From Ananas comosus (lineage: Eukaryota > Streptophyta > Magnoliopsida > Poales > Bromeliaceae), in contig NC_033638.1 in assembly GCF_001540865.1 (NCBI RefSeq), positions 2,685,257 through 2,749,256 on the forward strand: a DNA stretch of 64,000 nt, read 5' to 3'. Below, one piece after another: positions 53,660 to 64,000 of this stretch. Made by a program: the position numbers and the translations under genes. The first letter of the stretch is position 1, and each line of letters begins with the position of its first letter. The notes beneath the pieces were generated by a model. That model was not told where the DNA came from. It saw only the letters and a list, made by a program, of their open reading frames with translations, and did no database searches.

Positions 53660-56600
53660 CTACTCTGGATACATGACTACCGGTTTAAAGGTTCCAGATC
53701 TCTCCTCCATCTTGCCCATTTTTTCTTGATGGTTTGGTACTTTTAAGAATTTTTAATGTGATTTGGTGCAAATTAGAGTATTAAGATTAGATTTTTTATA
53801 GGAATTGGATTTTTTTTTTTTTTCGGTATACATCCAGCCTCTTGGTACCAGTGATGGAGGTTTCTTCAAGTTGGGGCTAAAATTGTATGACAACGATGAT
53901 AAGAAACAACATGAAATCAGTTTGGAGGGATCATAGAGGGGATTTAGATGTTGATTAGGGGATAAAGGTGGGATTTTTAAGGAAAAAATAAGATGGGAAA
54001 TAATATGAAGTGGATTTTGAGGGGTTCCAGATAGGGACATTGATCTATTTTTGAGATGATTTTTTTGAAGAAATTGGGATTAAATTGTATGAAAATAAGG
54101 ATAAAAAATAATATAAAATGGGATTTGGGGGTTTTAAAAGGGATTTTTTTTATGTAAAATTGCAAATAAAAAGGGAATTTTTTGTTAAAAATGATCTTTT
54201 TGTTGAACCTGAGATCAGTTTTGAAAAAATTGCAGAGTTTTTAGAGAGAAATTGGATATGAATCTTTTTACAATATCTAAATTGAAGTATTTAAGATTTG
54301 ATATTATGAAAATAGTTAAATTTGGCTATAGGAGACCAATTGAATTGCCTTTTAATATCTTATTATCTTCATACTGTAAAAGAGGTCCTTATAATCTCTA
54401 ATATATTCTTTTTTAATTTGAATTATTTTTCAACTGTTAGAAACATGGTCTCCAGATTACTCATGTCTATATTATGGAAATGCTACAATTGCTACAACAT
54501 TATATCATGTGGGTAGGTTGAGAATGGGTGTGCTTCGGCCAATCTTTTTTTTCCGAAGAGAGTGGTAAAACAAGGAAAGTTGAGGAAGGAAAGTTGAGGA
54601 AGATGTGTGTGCTTCGGCCATTTTTTTTTTCTCAAAAAGAGATTAGATAAACTGACGTACCTTTTTCTTTGTCAAATAAATAGCTAATACCAATTTTTTT
54701 TTTGCATTATTTATACATACTTTAGCATGCGAACTAAAAGTTTTAAGATTCTTCAGTTTGTATATTAGAATCATGTATTACATCTTTAGTATTCACTCCA
54801 TCTACGATAATTGGGCTATTGTGATACAGGTATGGAATTCTTAGTGCTGTTTTTTTTTTAGCTCTTGATTGATTTTTAGAACTAAATATACTTTTTTTTG
54901 TCATCTATTTAGGAAAAAAAGGTAGAATTTTACCAAGCTTTGCATTGTTAGAAACCTGAACTTGATATTATTTTATGCCATGGTAAACTAAAATGTCAGA
55001 AGTGTTGACGTGCGCTATGCTACAAAGTGGATCAAATTATGAGAGGTTTTGTTTTCATAGTTAGACAATTTTTGCTCTGTCAGAAGCAGAAATTTTCTAT
55101 CAGGCAATTAACATCTCAAGCCTCTTCTCTTTTGTTTGAGTTATTTTTTTTAGTAACATGATATTTTTTTAATAAAAATAATTAGATGACATAGTAAATT
55201 TAATTCTTAATAAATAAGCATTCGGCTCTCCATGTCATATCAGGTTTATTATAGTTTTTGACATTTATTTGGAAAACTTAATTGTAAGTTGGTGTATACT
55301 TAAACATACAGATGTAGAACTAATTTACATTCAATGTTGTCCCATTTTAGGATTATTTACAGTTGATTCATCTAATAAACATTGAATACTAAAAGAATAA
55401 ACAATAGAAAGAAAACTAAAGATAAAATTTACATGCTTATGCATAAATTTGTGTCACTTAAAAAAAAAAAAAGTACAAATGCATAATTTGCTCAAAATTG
55501 TAAAAGCATATGATGGGCTTTTTTGTGGAAAAAGTATTTGTACATCATAATATGTCCAACAAAGAAATATGAGAGTAGGTGGTTAATATTATGAAAGAAG
55601 AATATGTTAACGAAAAAAATAAAAATAGTTAGCCAATCAAAGATAAGGGTCAAATACAAGCATCATCATCTATTTTTTCAATATGTTTTCGTTAAACAAT
55701 TTGCTTTGCTGATGAAGTTTCAGGAGAATGAACAACTGAAGAACGAATGAAAGCTATTATGCACATCTGTAGAATATGATATCCATTTTGGGTTTTGAAA
55801 TTTTTTCGGTGCTTTTCTATGAATGTCTGATTAATTCACTTGTTTGTAAATTTTCAGGACTATGTATTAATGAGAAAGAGGAGTCATAACAAATAAAGTT
55901 GTGTTCTTTCTTATTCAATATTCTTTTTGGGTTGTAAAAAGTTTGTCAGTTTTTTCAAAACATTTCTACTGATATTCGATTCCCTATGTTTATAAGTTTT
56001 CAGCAAAATAAGCCTATGAAGAAGAAAGATGAAAATGTACAGAATCATATACTTTCTTATTCGATTGTGTTGGTTCTTATTTATATTCTTTTCTTTGTTT
56101 CATTCTAAGTTGTATTAGCTCATATGGTTCTGAATTCAAATACCGTAATATTCATTTTTTATATTTGTTCAGTTCTCCAATCCAGCATCAACAAGGTGCA
56201 AAAAGTTATATTATTAACCAGTAGCGAGTGATGATGATGAATACAAAAAAGAAAAGAACAAAGTGGCTCAGATAGCAGTCCAAATCTGATGTCTAAATGG
56301 CAACTCTTGCCTCTTCCTTCAAAATTGGCAAGTAAATATTGAATGGAAGAAATAATGACACAATTCTTACTATCTGAAATCATTTATAATTAATTATTTT
56401 ATTTCTTATGATGATGATATTATTTGGTATTGTATTTCTATTTAGTACTTGGCCCAAATTGTTTGGGTGAGGCTAAATGCAGCCTCTTGGGTGAGAAACT
56501 CTTTGAACACGCTGAAAAATATTGAGCATATGTTATGCATCTAATCTATACTGGCAGATCTATTTCTTATGGTGTACAATAAATTTGCTATCTAAATAAA

Positions 56601-56690
56601 AAGCGCAAAAGAGCTTAAATAGCTGTGCCAACTGATGCAATGCTTTATATTTGAACTCATTTACTAATAAAAATTGTCTTTGACACTATT
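53660..56690. other. AT-rich stretch without recognisable genes
   Basis: T-rich, with many poly(T) runs and short open frames lacking family features. Two copies of GTGTGCTTCGGCCAATTTTTTTT-type text lie at about 54528 and 54609. It may form the body of the Helitron ending at 57052. Confidence 0.4.
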
Positions 56691-57016
56691 TGGTATTTTA
56701 TTCTTATTTACTATTTTACTACTCTTTTTGCTGCTGTTGTTGCTGTGTTTTTTTCCTTTTGGGTTAAGTCCATTTTTGAGTTCCTTTTATTCACCTTTTG
56801 TTTCACTGCTGTTGGCTTCGATCTGTTGAACTTTTTTTAAAGTTTAATTTAAATATAAAAGTCAATCAATCATTTGTTTGTTTATTTATTTTGTTTTCAA
56901 AATATATTGCCATACAATTTTGCCTTATATTTTTGAAACTCACTCTGCTCTTTTAACTTTTCTTGCTTTTTTTTTTTCCAAATTATTTAGAATACTAATA
57001 ATTGTTTGTTTTTATA

Positions 57017-57052
57017 GAAGCTGTTCGCCGCAACGCGCGGGTCCTTCACTAG
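57017..57052 (+). mobile_element. Helitron 3' end
   Basis: GCCGCAACGCGCGGGTCCTT followed by CACTAG|T at 57049-57053, almost identical to the end of the complete Helitron at 23426 (minus). The CCGC/GCGG hairpin is intact. The body would extend leftward, possibly including the gene-like fragments at 52.3-53.4 kb. The 5' TC end was not found. Confidence 0.8.
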
Positions 57053-57306
57053 TTAATTAGAAAATAGAAAAAAGTAAAATAAGGCTCCAAAATAGACCCA
57101 TTAAAAGTTTCTATCATGTTGCTTTTAACTTTTTTATATTATTTCTAGATGTTCTTTACTGCTATTTTCAACTGGTATTTTATAACAGGGCTACTAGTAA
57201 TGCCTCGGAAGGAAAAAGAATAAAATTAGCACAGTATAAAAGACTAAAGAAAAATTCAAAAAGTGCTTTTGTAGTATAGTATAATTAGCTCATTCTTAAT
57301 TATGTA

Positions 57307-57345
57307 CTAGTGAAGGTCCGCGCTTCGCGGCGGAAAATTTATGCA
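57307..57345 (-). mobile_element. Helitron 3' end (opposite orientation)
   Basis: ACTAGTGAAGGTCCGCGCTT, then CGCGGCGG on the plus strand, so on the minus strand CCGCCGCGAAGCGCGG, then CCTTCACTAG|T. The body would run rightward into the CT-rich block at 57680-57890, where the gypsy element is inserted. The start of the element is not located. Confidence 0.75.
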
Positions 57346-57677
57346 GTTTCTAAAATTTTTTGAACAAACTAATATATTCCTATGTTTCAGTTGTTAGCAT
57401 TCATTTTTTTTACTTTTTTTAATTTTCAAATCTAATTTTAAATTTTAAACTTCAAAAAATTAAAAAGAGAGACAAAGTAAAAGAATTATTTAAATAGAGA
57501 GGAATAAAAAATTATATAATATATAACTAATTATTAATAAATTTAATTAATTAATTAATTTTATAGAGTTTAGAGATTTAAAATTTTAAACTTTGAGCTT
57601 AAAATTGAATATATATTATAAGTTAACATTAAAATTTAAAAGTTAAAAATAAAATTTAAAATTTAAAATTTAAAATT

Positions 57678-57887
57678 TTAAAATTCTCTCTCTCTCTCCC
57701 TCTCTCTCTTCCTCTCCCTCTCTCACTCTTTCTCTCTCTGGCTCCATCTCTCACTCTGTCTCTCTCTCCTTCTCTCTCTCCCTCTCTTTCTCTCTCTCTC
57801 TCTCACTCACTTTCTCTGTTTCTCTCTCTCCCCGCATACATGCCAGCCCCCCTGCCTCTCTCTCTCTTTTTCCCTCTCTTCCTCTCC
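57678..57887. repeat. CT-rich microsatellite block
   Basis: Imperfect (CT)n with interruptions. It continues on the far side of the gypsy insertion (61857-61911). It resembles the CT/GC block near the 5' end of the Helitron at 23426-24466, in more extended form. Confidence 0.85.
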
Positions 57888-58079
57888 TCACCTGTAATAC
57901 ACTGGACTTTCGCAAATTGCAGAGTTCAAGTGGGTGGAATGAAGTGTGGAATTATTCTACATGTTCTAATTGACTTGGACAAGTTTTTGAACAAGTTAGA
58001 GGATGATTGGAATGCTAAAAGTGAGAAAATGCATTGAACTGGCGAAATCAGCCTTTTTCTGCTTGCTGTTCCGGTACAG

Positions 58080-58080
58080 N
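58080..58080. other. single-N assembly join hiding retrotransposon sequence
   Basis: The N joins position 187 of the 5' LTR to the first catalytic Asp of integrase. In the 3' LTR the same text (CCGGTACAG) continues as more LTR, so several kilobases are absent. Confidence 0.9.
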
Positions 58081-58081
58081 G

Positions 58082-59137
58082 ATCACTATGGATTTCATCG
58101 TTGGATTACCTCGCTCACAGGCAGGTCACGATGCCATTTGGGTAATTGTAGACAGATTGACCAAATCTGCCCACTTTATTCCAATCCACAAAACTTGGTC
58201 AGAAGAGAAACTCGTACAAGTATACCTTGATGAAATTGTGCGATTACATGGAGTACCAGCCTCTATTGTTTCAGACCGAGACACCCGATTCGTTTCACAT
58301 TTCTGGAAGAGCTTACAGGAGGCTATGGGTACCCGACTGGATTTTAGTACTGCTTTCCACCCCCAGAGTGATGGGCAGTCTGAGCGTACCATCCAGACTC
58401 TTGAGGATATGTTGCGGGCCTGTGTGATTGATTACCAGGGCAGTTGGCCACAATTCTTACCGATGGCTGAATTTGCTTATAACAATAGTTATCAAGCAAG
58501 TATTCAGATGGCACCTTTTGAAGCCCTTTATGGTAGAAAGTGCAGATCAACACTTCATTGGAGCGAAGTGGGAGAGAGATTAGTTTTGGGTCCAGATGTA
58601 CTACAAGAGGCTGAAGCTAAAGTTCGACTTGCGCGAGAACATCTACTGACAGCACAAAGTCGACAAAAGAGCTATGCGGATAAACGTCGGCGAGAACTGG
58701 AATTTCAAGTTGGCGATCATGTATTCCTAAAGGTTTCCCCGACGAAAGGAGTTAAGAGATTTGGCATTCGAGGAAAGTTGAGTCCTCGGTTCATTGGACC
58801 CTACGAGGTGTTGGAGCGGATTGGTCCTGTAGCCTATCGGCTGGCTTTGCCGCCAAGCCTATCGGGAGTGCATAATGTATTTCATGTATCGACACTTCGA
58901 AAGTATATTTTTGATCCAACTCACATATTGGACAGTACTCCAGTGGATTTACGAGAGGATTTGAGCTTTGAGGAGCATCCAGTGAGAATACTAGCTCGAG
59001 AAGTGAAAAGGCTTCGAAATCGTGAGATACCCTATGTGAAGATCCTTTGGGGCAATCACGATGAACGGGAAGCCACTTGGGAACTGGAGAGTGCAATGCA
59101 AGAGCATTATCCCTATCTATTCTCGATGGAATCGTGA
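58082..59137 (+). CDS. Ty3/gypsy integrase with chromodomain-like end (5'-truncated)
   Basis: One open frame of about 350 codons. The DDE integrase core has [13 protein letters not shown] (first Asp), [13 protein letters not shown] (second Asp) and [12 protein letters not shown] (Glu). Then come YGRKCRS, the GPY/F-like module [18 protein letters not shown] and [14 protein letters not shown] chromodomain-like end follows, [18 protein letters not shown], as in Tekay/Del-type chromoviruses, stopping at TGA 59137. Integrase inserts the element DNA, and the chromodomain is thought to steer it to chromatin marks. The upstream polyprotein is lost at the N. No internal stop or frameshift is seen. Confidence 0.95.
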   Translation: MTMDFIVGLPRSQAGHDAIWVIVDRLTKSAHFIPIHKTWSEEKLVQVYLDEIVRLHGVPASIVSDRDTRFVSHFWKSLQEAMGTRLDFSTAFHPQSDGQSERTIQTLEDMLRACVIDYQGSWPQFLPMAEFAYNNSYQASIQMAPFEALYGRKCRSTLHWSEVGERLVLGPDVLQEAEAKVRLAREHLLTAQSRQKSYADKRRRELEFQVGDHVFLKVSPTKGVKRFGIRGKLSPRFIGPYEVLERIGPVAYRLALPPSLSGVHNVFHVSTLRKYIFDPTHILDSTPVDLREDLSFEEHPVRILAREVKRLRNREIPYVKILWGNHDEREATWELESAMQEHYPYLFSMES

Positions 59138-59176
59138 GGTAAGTGTTTACAAGTTTCGCGGACGAAACTTCTTTTT

Positions 59177-59188
59177 AGGAGGGGTGAA
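59177..59188 (+). other. polypurine tract
   Basis: AGGAGGGGTGAA directly precedes the 3' LTR start TGTAATAC, the expected site of plus-strand priming. Confidence 0.88.
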
Positions 59189-61813
59189 TGTAATACACTG
59201 GACTTTCGCAAATTGCAGAGTTCAAGTGGGTGAAATGAAGTGTGGAATTATTCTACATGTTCTAATTGACTTGGACAAGTTTTTGAACAAGTTAGAGGAT
59301 GATTGGAATGCTAAAAGTGAGAAAATGCATTGAACTGGCGAAATCAGCCTTTTTCTGCTTGCTGTACCGGTACAGCCATCACCTTGTACCGGAACAAGTT
59401 GGCAGATTCGTGGCAGCAAGGTTAGTTTGGTAATTTCACATCTTGTTCTCAGCTATTTGATCCCAGCACGACTCCTGGAGCTTGCTGGAGTGTGCTAGAG
59501 CTCAGAGGAGCTGCCTTACACCTTCCTCACTCTCTCTCTTTAGGGTTTTTTCTCTCTCTACAAAGAATTCGCCGATTTCGCTCGTTTTCGTCGCAACGTT
59601 GGTTCTTCGCTGTTCGCATGTGTCGCAGAGCTTACGTGGACGCGTGAGAGAGTATTTTGGAGAGCTTTTCGCAGCTCTGGACCAGTGGGTTGCTGGTTGG
59701 AAACTTGAAAGGTAAACGACTTGATGTTTTTTTCGTTATCGGCATTCTATTCGTCGATTTGAGTATTGAGTTTGAGTTTTTGCTTCTTACCGATGTAAAC
59801 TGAGAATTCAGCTATTATAAATGAGTTAATTAGCTGTGAATTAACCTTCTTAGACCAGGGATAAGCTACTTTGAAGCTTAATTGGAATATTTAGCTATTT
59901 ATGAAGCTAAATTGGAACGAAATGCAATTGTTTGAGCGAATTGATGCAAATTGGGGATTTTTCTTCGCAGCAGGTCTTGGAGCTTCGTTGAGCTGAATTC
60001 GTACTCTTAGAAGCTGATTTGGAAGCTGCTCTAATCAAGGGTAAGCAGGGAATTCCGTTAGAAAGTCAATTTCGCAAGAATTGAACTATATAAGCTCATA
60101 TACAAGTATTTTGACGCCGTTTCGATGTTGTTCGCAGCGAGAGTGCGATTGAGCCTTGGATCGTGTTAGTTGACTTGGGAGAGCTCTTGGAGACTCTTCT
60201 TGAGGTATTTATTGAGCCAAAACAGGGATTTAAGCTATTCCTATGTACTAAGTGCAATTGCGCCGAACTTGGACATTTCGATCGTAGTTTTGATACGATA
60301 TTTATGCTTCGTGTTCAGCAGGATTGTGACCTAGTGGAGCTGATCCTTCGGACCCCTTGGACTGATTTGGAGCCTAGTTCTAGGTGGGTCGGACCTAACC
60401 AGAGCAAGTGAAACTCCCCTATGTTCTATATGTATTATAGAAATGGTCTTATTATGTGCTTATGTGATTGATAAAGGGCTTGACATGCGTCATCATAATG
60501 TTGAACATATTCGAAATGAAGTCTCTATAAAGTAGAGAACACTTATACATGAAAGTATTTACATTTATATTCAATTCAGTTGAATGACTTATGAACAAGT
60601 GTAGGATGCACTTTAAAGTAGAGAACAATGACATTCTCTTGACTCTAACGTAGAGAACTATGACATGCTCATGACTATGTTGATAGTGCCATACTAGTGG
60701 CAAGATTATCATGCTATGTGATTTAGCTTTACCTTTACATGTTTACAATCTAGTGGATACTAGCTCTTGTTACTATTTGTGTATTGAAATTCCGATCAGA
60801 GGATCGAGAGTAAGAACTTTGTAATGAAAATATGAAAATTGTGACATGTGGACAATGGACTTTGCTTGCTTGCCATCGTGCTCATTCGCACACGCTTGTG
60901 AGGGTAGCTCCCTACAAGCCGGCACTCCGGAGTTGGCCTACGCGACAGTTGCTCGCCCGTGCGGGATTGGGTGCCGAAGTGGATTGCCGTGGGGAGTGTA
61001 TACTACCACGGGGCCATTAGGCGCGGCGCAAGCTGGACTACCTTGAGTAGATCCCTGTGAATGAAAGGAAAGTGCTAAAGAAAATTGGACAGTAATGAAC
61101 GATTACCAATTACAGTGTACAGTAGTTACTTACACATTTATGCTTATGTTCATACTTATCATAGTTGCTATGCTTCTATTATTCGGTTGATTCATTACTG
61201 TTGAAGCCATGATTACATGTTGCTTACATGCTCATTACCTGTTAGCATTGCGTAATTCTATATCATGCAATTACTGTTTTTGCTTTCATTTAGTACATCA
61301 TGAGCCTAGTGGTGTAATTCGCCGAGGCTGGCGGCTTACCCACTGGGAACTATTGTTAATAGTTCTCACGCCCTTTTGGTGGTTGTTTTTTTACAGAACC
61401 ATCCGCAGGAGAGGCTAGGGATCGTGGCAAGGGAGTCGCGTCTAGCTAGACTTTGCTAGGAGCATGCTAGTCGATCACCTTGCTACTCGGGCTACGACCG
61501 AGGGTGATGTCCCTTTTGTATAGAGAAACCACCATTGTACAGATATTTTTGTATACCCTGTGTTGTATATGGATTGCAGATCCGGATGTTATAGTTCATA
61601 CTTCTTCTCCTTTTGCTGAGATTTTGGACTGTAGTTTCCTTTGTTCTTTTACTGATAGTATACAGACTTGTACATTGCTCTGATATCAGGATATGACTTT
61701 CGTTGTTTCACTTCCTATCGACTTGTTTTCTTCGTAGACGCCTTATATACTGCAGGTGTATGGCGGGTCTGTGCACGTGCCGGATATGCTTCCGCTGGTA
61801 CCCGGGCGTGACA
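59189..61813 (+). repeat. 3' LTR of the chromovirus
   Basis: 2,625 bp, TGTAATACACTGG...GGGCGTGACA. It contains the pairing block CCTAGTGG...CCACTGGG with the GAACTATT...AATAGTTC hairpin (61305-61367) and the GGGATCGTGGCAAGGG text (61420-61435). Repeated splice-like short purine/TTCGCAG segments occur between 59500 and 60400 but no coding region. Confidence 0.93.
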
Positions 61814-61856
61814 TCACCCCCCCGGTGCTCGCGCCGTGCGCGCGCCCCACGTCGCG

Positions 61857-61911
61857 CCTCGCTCTCTCTCTCTCTCTCATTCTCTTTCTCTTTTTCTCTC
61901 TTTGTAAGGAC
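61857..61911. repeat. CT microsatellite, right half
   Basis: (CT)n with CTTTCTC variants. It lies between the chromovirus (plus its target duplication) and the next LTR and is continuous with the block left of the insertion. Confidence 0.85.
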
Positions 61912-61912
61912 C

Positions 61913-64000
61913 GAGATTTTGGCAGTATAGTTAAACTCTCAGTTGACGATGTTTATGTGTGTAATTTAATTATATAAACACTCGTCAAGTTTCAGGAGAA
62001 AATGAGCTAAAATGGAGAAGATACGCGATTTTTAGTTTTCACTTAAGTGAATAGTAACTCCGGTTTCCCGGAGAAGCCACGGAGTAGAGTTGGCTTCTGG
62101 TGCGTATCGGACTCCGTTCATAGCGATCCAATAGCTCGTTTTGATCGGTTTAGTTATTCTAGAGCTAATGGCGCTGACGGATTTTGAGTTTGACGCACGG
62201 ATTTCGAGAAAATCCAAAAATACGTGTTTTATATGTATTTGTGCGTAGTTTCTTCTGTTGGAGAGAAGAACGGATTTCGTCGCGAATCCGTGATCGTTCG
62301 AGGTGAACCAAAATCGTAGCTTTGTTGTCTCCGAGGTGCTGATCGCACTGGTGCAATCTGTTCGCAAATCTGACGGACGGATCTGCGGAGATCACACGTT
62401 GATCAAGGAGAGGTCGGTGATGGCAAAACGGTAATTTCGCAAAAGTCGTAATATTTTATGTACCGTTTTATGTGAAATCGGATGTGGAGGTGCTTTAGCG
62501 CGTTTTACTCGCGATGTGAGGGACTCGGATAGAATTATTGTGTCTATATGGGCTTTTCCGCAATTTGGAGCTTGGTATATATATAGCTCCTAGGGTTTTG
62601 ATCCCCTAACCCTAACCTTAGCCAGCCCCCAGCTACCCTAGTCGCCCCTGCTACCTTCACCTTGCTCGCCCGCCCTAGCCGCGCACCCCCGGCCGCCGCC
62701 CGAGCAACCACCCTCCTCTTTCCATCCCTTCTCTCTATTTCCTCCGGGTTAGGCCTGCCGAGGCTTACAGTGCCTCTGGGTCGGTAGCCGCATCGTTCCG
62801 ACCTCGTCGAGTCCTCCCCCCCCGGCACCGCCGCCCGAGCAGCCCGGGAGCGCCGCCGCAGCCGCTCCAGCCGCCTGCAGCTTCCAGACCAAGCCAGGGC
62901 CGAGGCAAGCTTTGCAACTTCCATGCGCGCCGCGCTCGGGCGCACCCGAGACATCCCTCGACCTCCTGCAACCCTCCTTCCGTCGCCTGAGCTCCAGCCG
63001 GCGCCCGTGGGCGCCATTGCCCCAGTGAACCCGAAGCCCCTAGTTGGTGCGGGCTCGGTTTGCTCCGCCGCCGCGCGGCTTCAGCCACAACCTGAGGTTG
63101 AGCACCTGCTCCTCCCCTTCCCCGCACCCATCGGCGCCGCGCACGCCGCGGCCGCGGAAGCCGCGGAGCCAAGCTTCTCCGGCCAAGCCCGAATAAGGCT
63201 TAAATTTTTGTGGGTTTTGTTGTTTGAGCTTCCCGAGCCTCCCCGATCTCTGCGGAAGGGAGCACCATGATCGTACCAAAATGGCTGATTGCATCGTGCT
63301 CACCTTAATTATTCTGCGGGGAAACTCCGTTCCGCTGTTTCGGCGGTGTCGACCTGTCGACTGTTTGGCTGCTGTTTTGGTTTGCGCATGCTTTATCGGC
63401 GATCGAGCCTTGTCCTGAATGACCTCCGGAGGTGAGCACGGGATCATTGGTTAGTGCTGATCACAGTGCTCCACCTCACTTTGATCAACAAATGATCCGG
63501 TTAGCCTGTTTTGGCGCGATCTTCCCCGACCTACGAACTGTTCGCAGAACTTCAGGTTGATCCCGCGCCTTCCGACCAATGAGCTGTTGCGCTCCAGACC
63601 GTGGAGCACGGCCTCCGCACGTTGAGACCTGTCAGTATTGTGTCCTCGGCGGACTTAGAAGTCCTCAGTTTTGTGAAGAACGAGTCATAGGAGGTCGCCG
63701 ATTTACATAAAATGATGGATTTTTATGTAACACAGGGGCTTTTGTGCAATTTTACACCTTGGTGGCTACTGTGGGCAGCGTGTATGGAGTGTGGTTTGAA
63801 CCCCTGGAACTGAATTGTCCATGATCCTGTAGTTTTTTTTTGCGAAAATCGAAAAGTCGATTTCGGTGGTATTTTTTCGGCGAAATTCGCCGAAAGAACC
63901 GCGGTTTCTCGGTTCAGCTTCTTCCGATGTGGCTTGGTTTACCCTGTAAATTATCCGCTGCAGCCTATGTTGGCTGGTCCCATCATCAATTTTGTGGGTT
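61913..64000 (+). mobile_element. start of a gypsy LTR, same family as 43234-45132
   Basis: It begins TGTAAGGACCGAGATTTTGG at 61913 and matches 43234-43719 closely (TGAATAGTAACTCCGGTTT, GACGGACGGATCTGCG). A TATA box TATATATATA lies at 62576-62585, followed by a GC-rich pyrimidine leader (62600-63200). The 3' end lies beyond the window. The GC-rich open frames on both strands at 62544-63447 have no family features and look like a by-product of GC content. Confidence 0.85.

Larger units (their letters stand above)
57888..61818 (+). mobile_element. young Ty3/gypsy chromovirus with target duplication TCACC, internal region missing at an N
   Basis: TCACC at 57888-57892 and 61814-61818 flanks the element. 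The 5' LTR starts TGTAATACACTGG (57893) and runs 187 bp to the N at 58080, where the sequence jumps into integrase. The 3' LTR is 59189-61813. The 187 shared LTR bases differ at only two positions, so insertion was recent. A purine tract (AGGAGGGGTGAA, 59177-59188) precedes the 3' LTR. The rest of the 5' LTR, gag, protease, reverse transcriptase and RNase H are missing from the assembly. Confidence 0.93.

Noticed and set aside
58034..58079. Open frame leading into integrase before the N
   Set aside because: This is LTR sequence joined to integrase by the N gap. The apparent start MNWRNQPF is an artefact.
62544..63447. GC-rich open frames on both strands at the right end
   Set aside because: They lie in the GC-rich leader of an LTR with a TATA box upstream. 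Arg/Ala/Pro-rich frames on both strands are expected from GC content and match no family.

Overview
This looks like nuclear DNA of a flowering plant. It has long-LTR Ty3/gypsy chromovirus and Ty1/copia retrotransposons, Helitrons with the plant-type 3' end, MITEs, inserted plastid DNA, and one intron-rich plant-conserved gene. The composition fits a large-intron, repeat-rich genome, possibly a monocot, but the species cannot be fixed from this window. Assembly gaps are marked by 25 Ns (2668-2692) and by single Ns (33700, 43720, 58080). At two of the single Ns, sequence is clearly missing.

The only confidently intact host gene is on the minus strand, from the ATG at 50607 to the stop at 19264. 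I resolved 14 coding exons joined by GT-AG introns plus one GC-AG intron. They give a 567-residue alpha/beta hydrolase with an oxyanion-loop HGNSG, a GRSMG nucleophile elbow, a catalytic Asp and His, and a C-terminal tail that carries a ubiquitin-interacting-motif-like helix. The gene spans 31.3 kb for 1.7 kb of coding sequence, mainly because intron 2 (31156-47475, 16.3 kb) has absorbed a plastid-DNA mosaic, a deleted copia element with a MITE inside it, two solo gypsy LTRs and Helitron-like repeats. Intron 7 holds a complete 1,041-bp non-autonomous Helitron. Introns 1 and 6 hold copies of one MITE family.

Left flank (1-17.5 kb): nested, decayed Ty3/gypsy elements. These are an LTR end (1-1754), an integrase fragment (1755-2219), a minus-strand LTR with adjacent polypurine tract (2220-4916), and decayed pol (4917-6390). 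A 4.4-kb succession of at least seven different tandem-repeat blocks (6385-10740) leads into a plus-strand LTR end (to 11805). A minus-strand LTR region (11.8-14 kb), a poorly classified stretch (14-16 kb) and a broken gypsy gag with zinc knuckle (16.1-17.3 kb) follow. 17.35-19.26 kb is AT-rich intergenic DNA.

Right flank (50.6-64 kb): the hydrolase 5' leader and promoter (a CT-rich leader and a G-box touching an RY motif), a fold-back MITE (51160-51535), unidentified gene-like exon fragments with a duplicated intron (52.2-53.4 kb), and two Helitron 3' ends facing each other (57052 and 57307). A young Ty3/gypsy chromovirus follows (57893-61813, target duplication TCACC). Its integrase and chromodomain end are intact, but most of its internal region is missing at an N. 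The start of another gypsy LTR (61913 to the window end) is last.

The most unusual signals are these. (1) A two-hairpin module recurs with compensatory changes in six otherwise diverged gypsy LTRs. (2) A 5S-rRNA-like segment, duplicated together with the primer-binding site, lies in the copia leader. (3) The hydrolase carries a UIM-like helix. (4) A multi-source plastid mosaic sits inside an intron.
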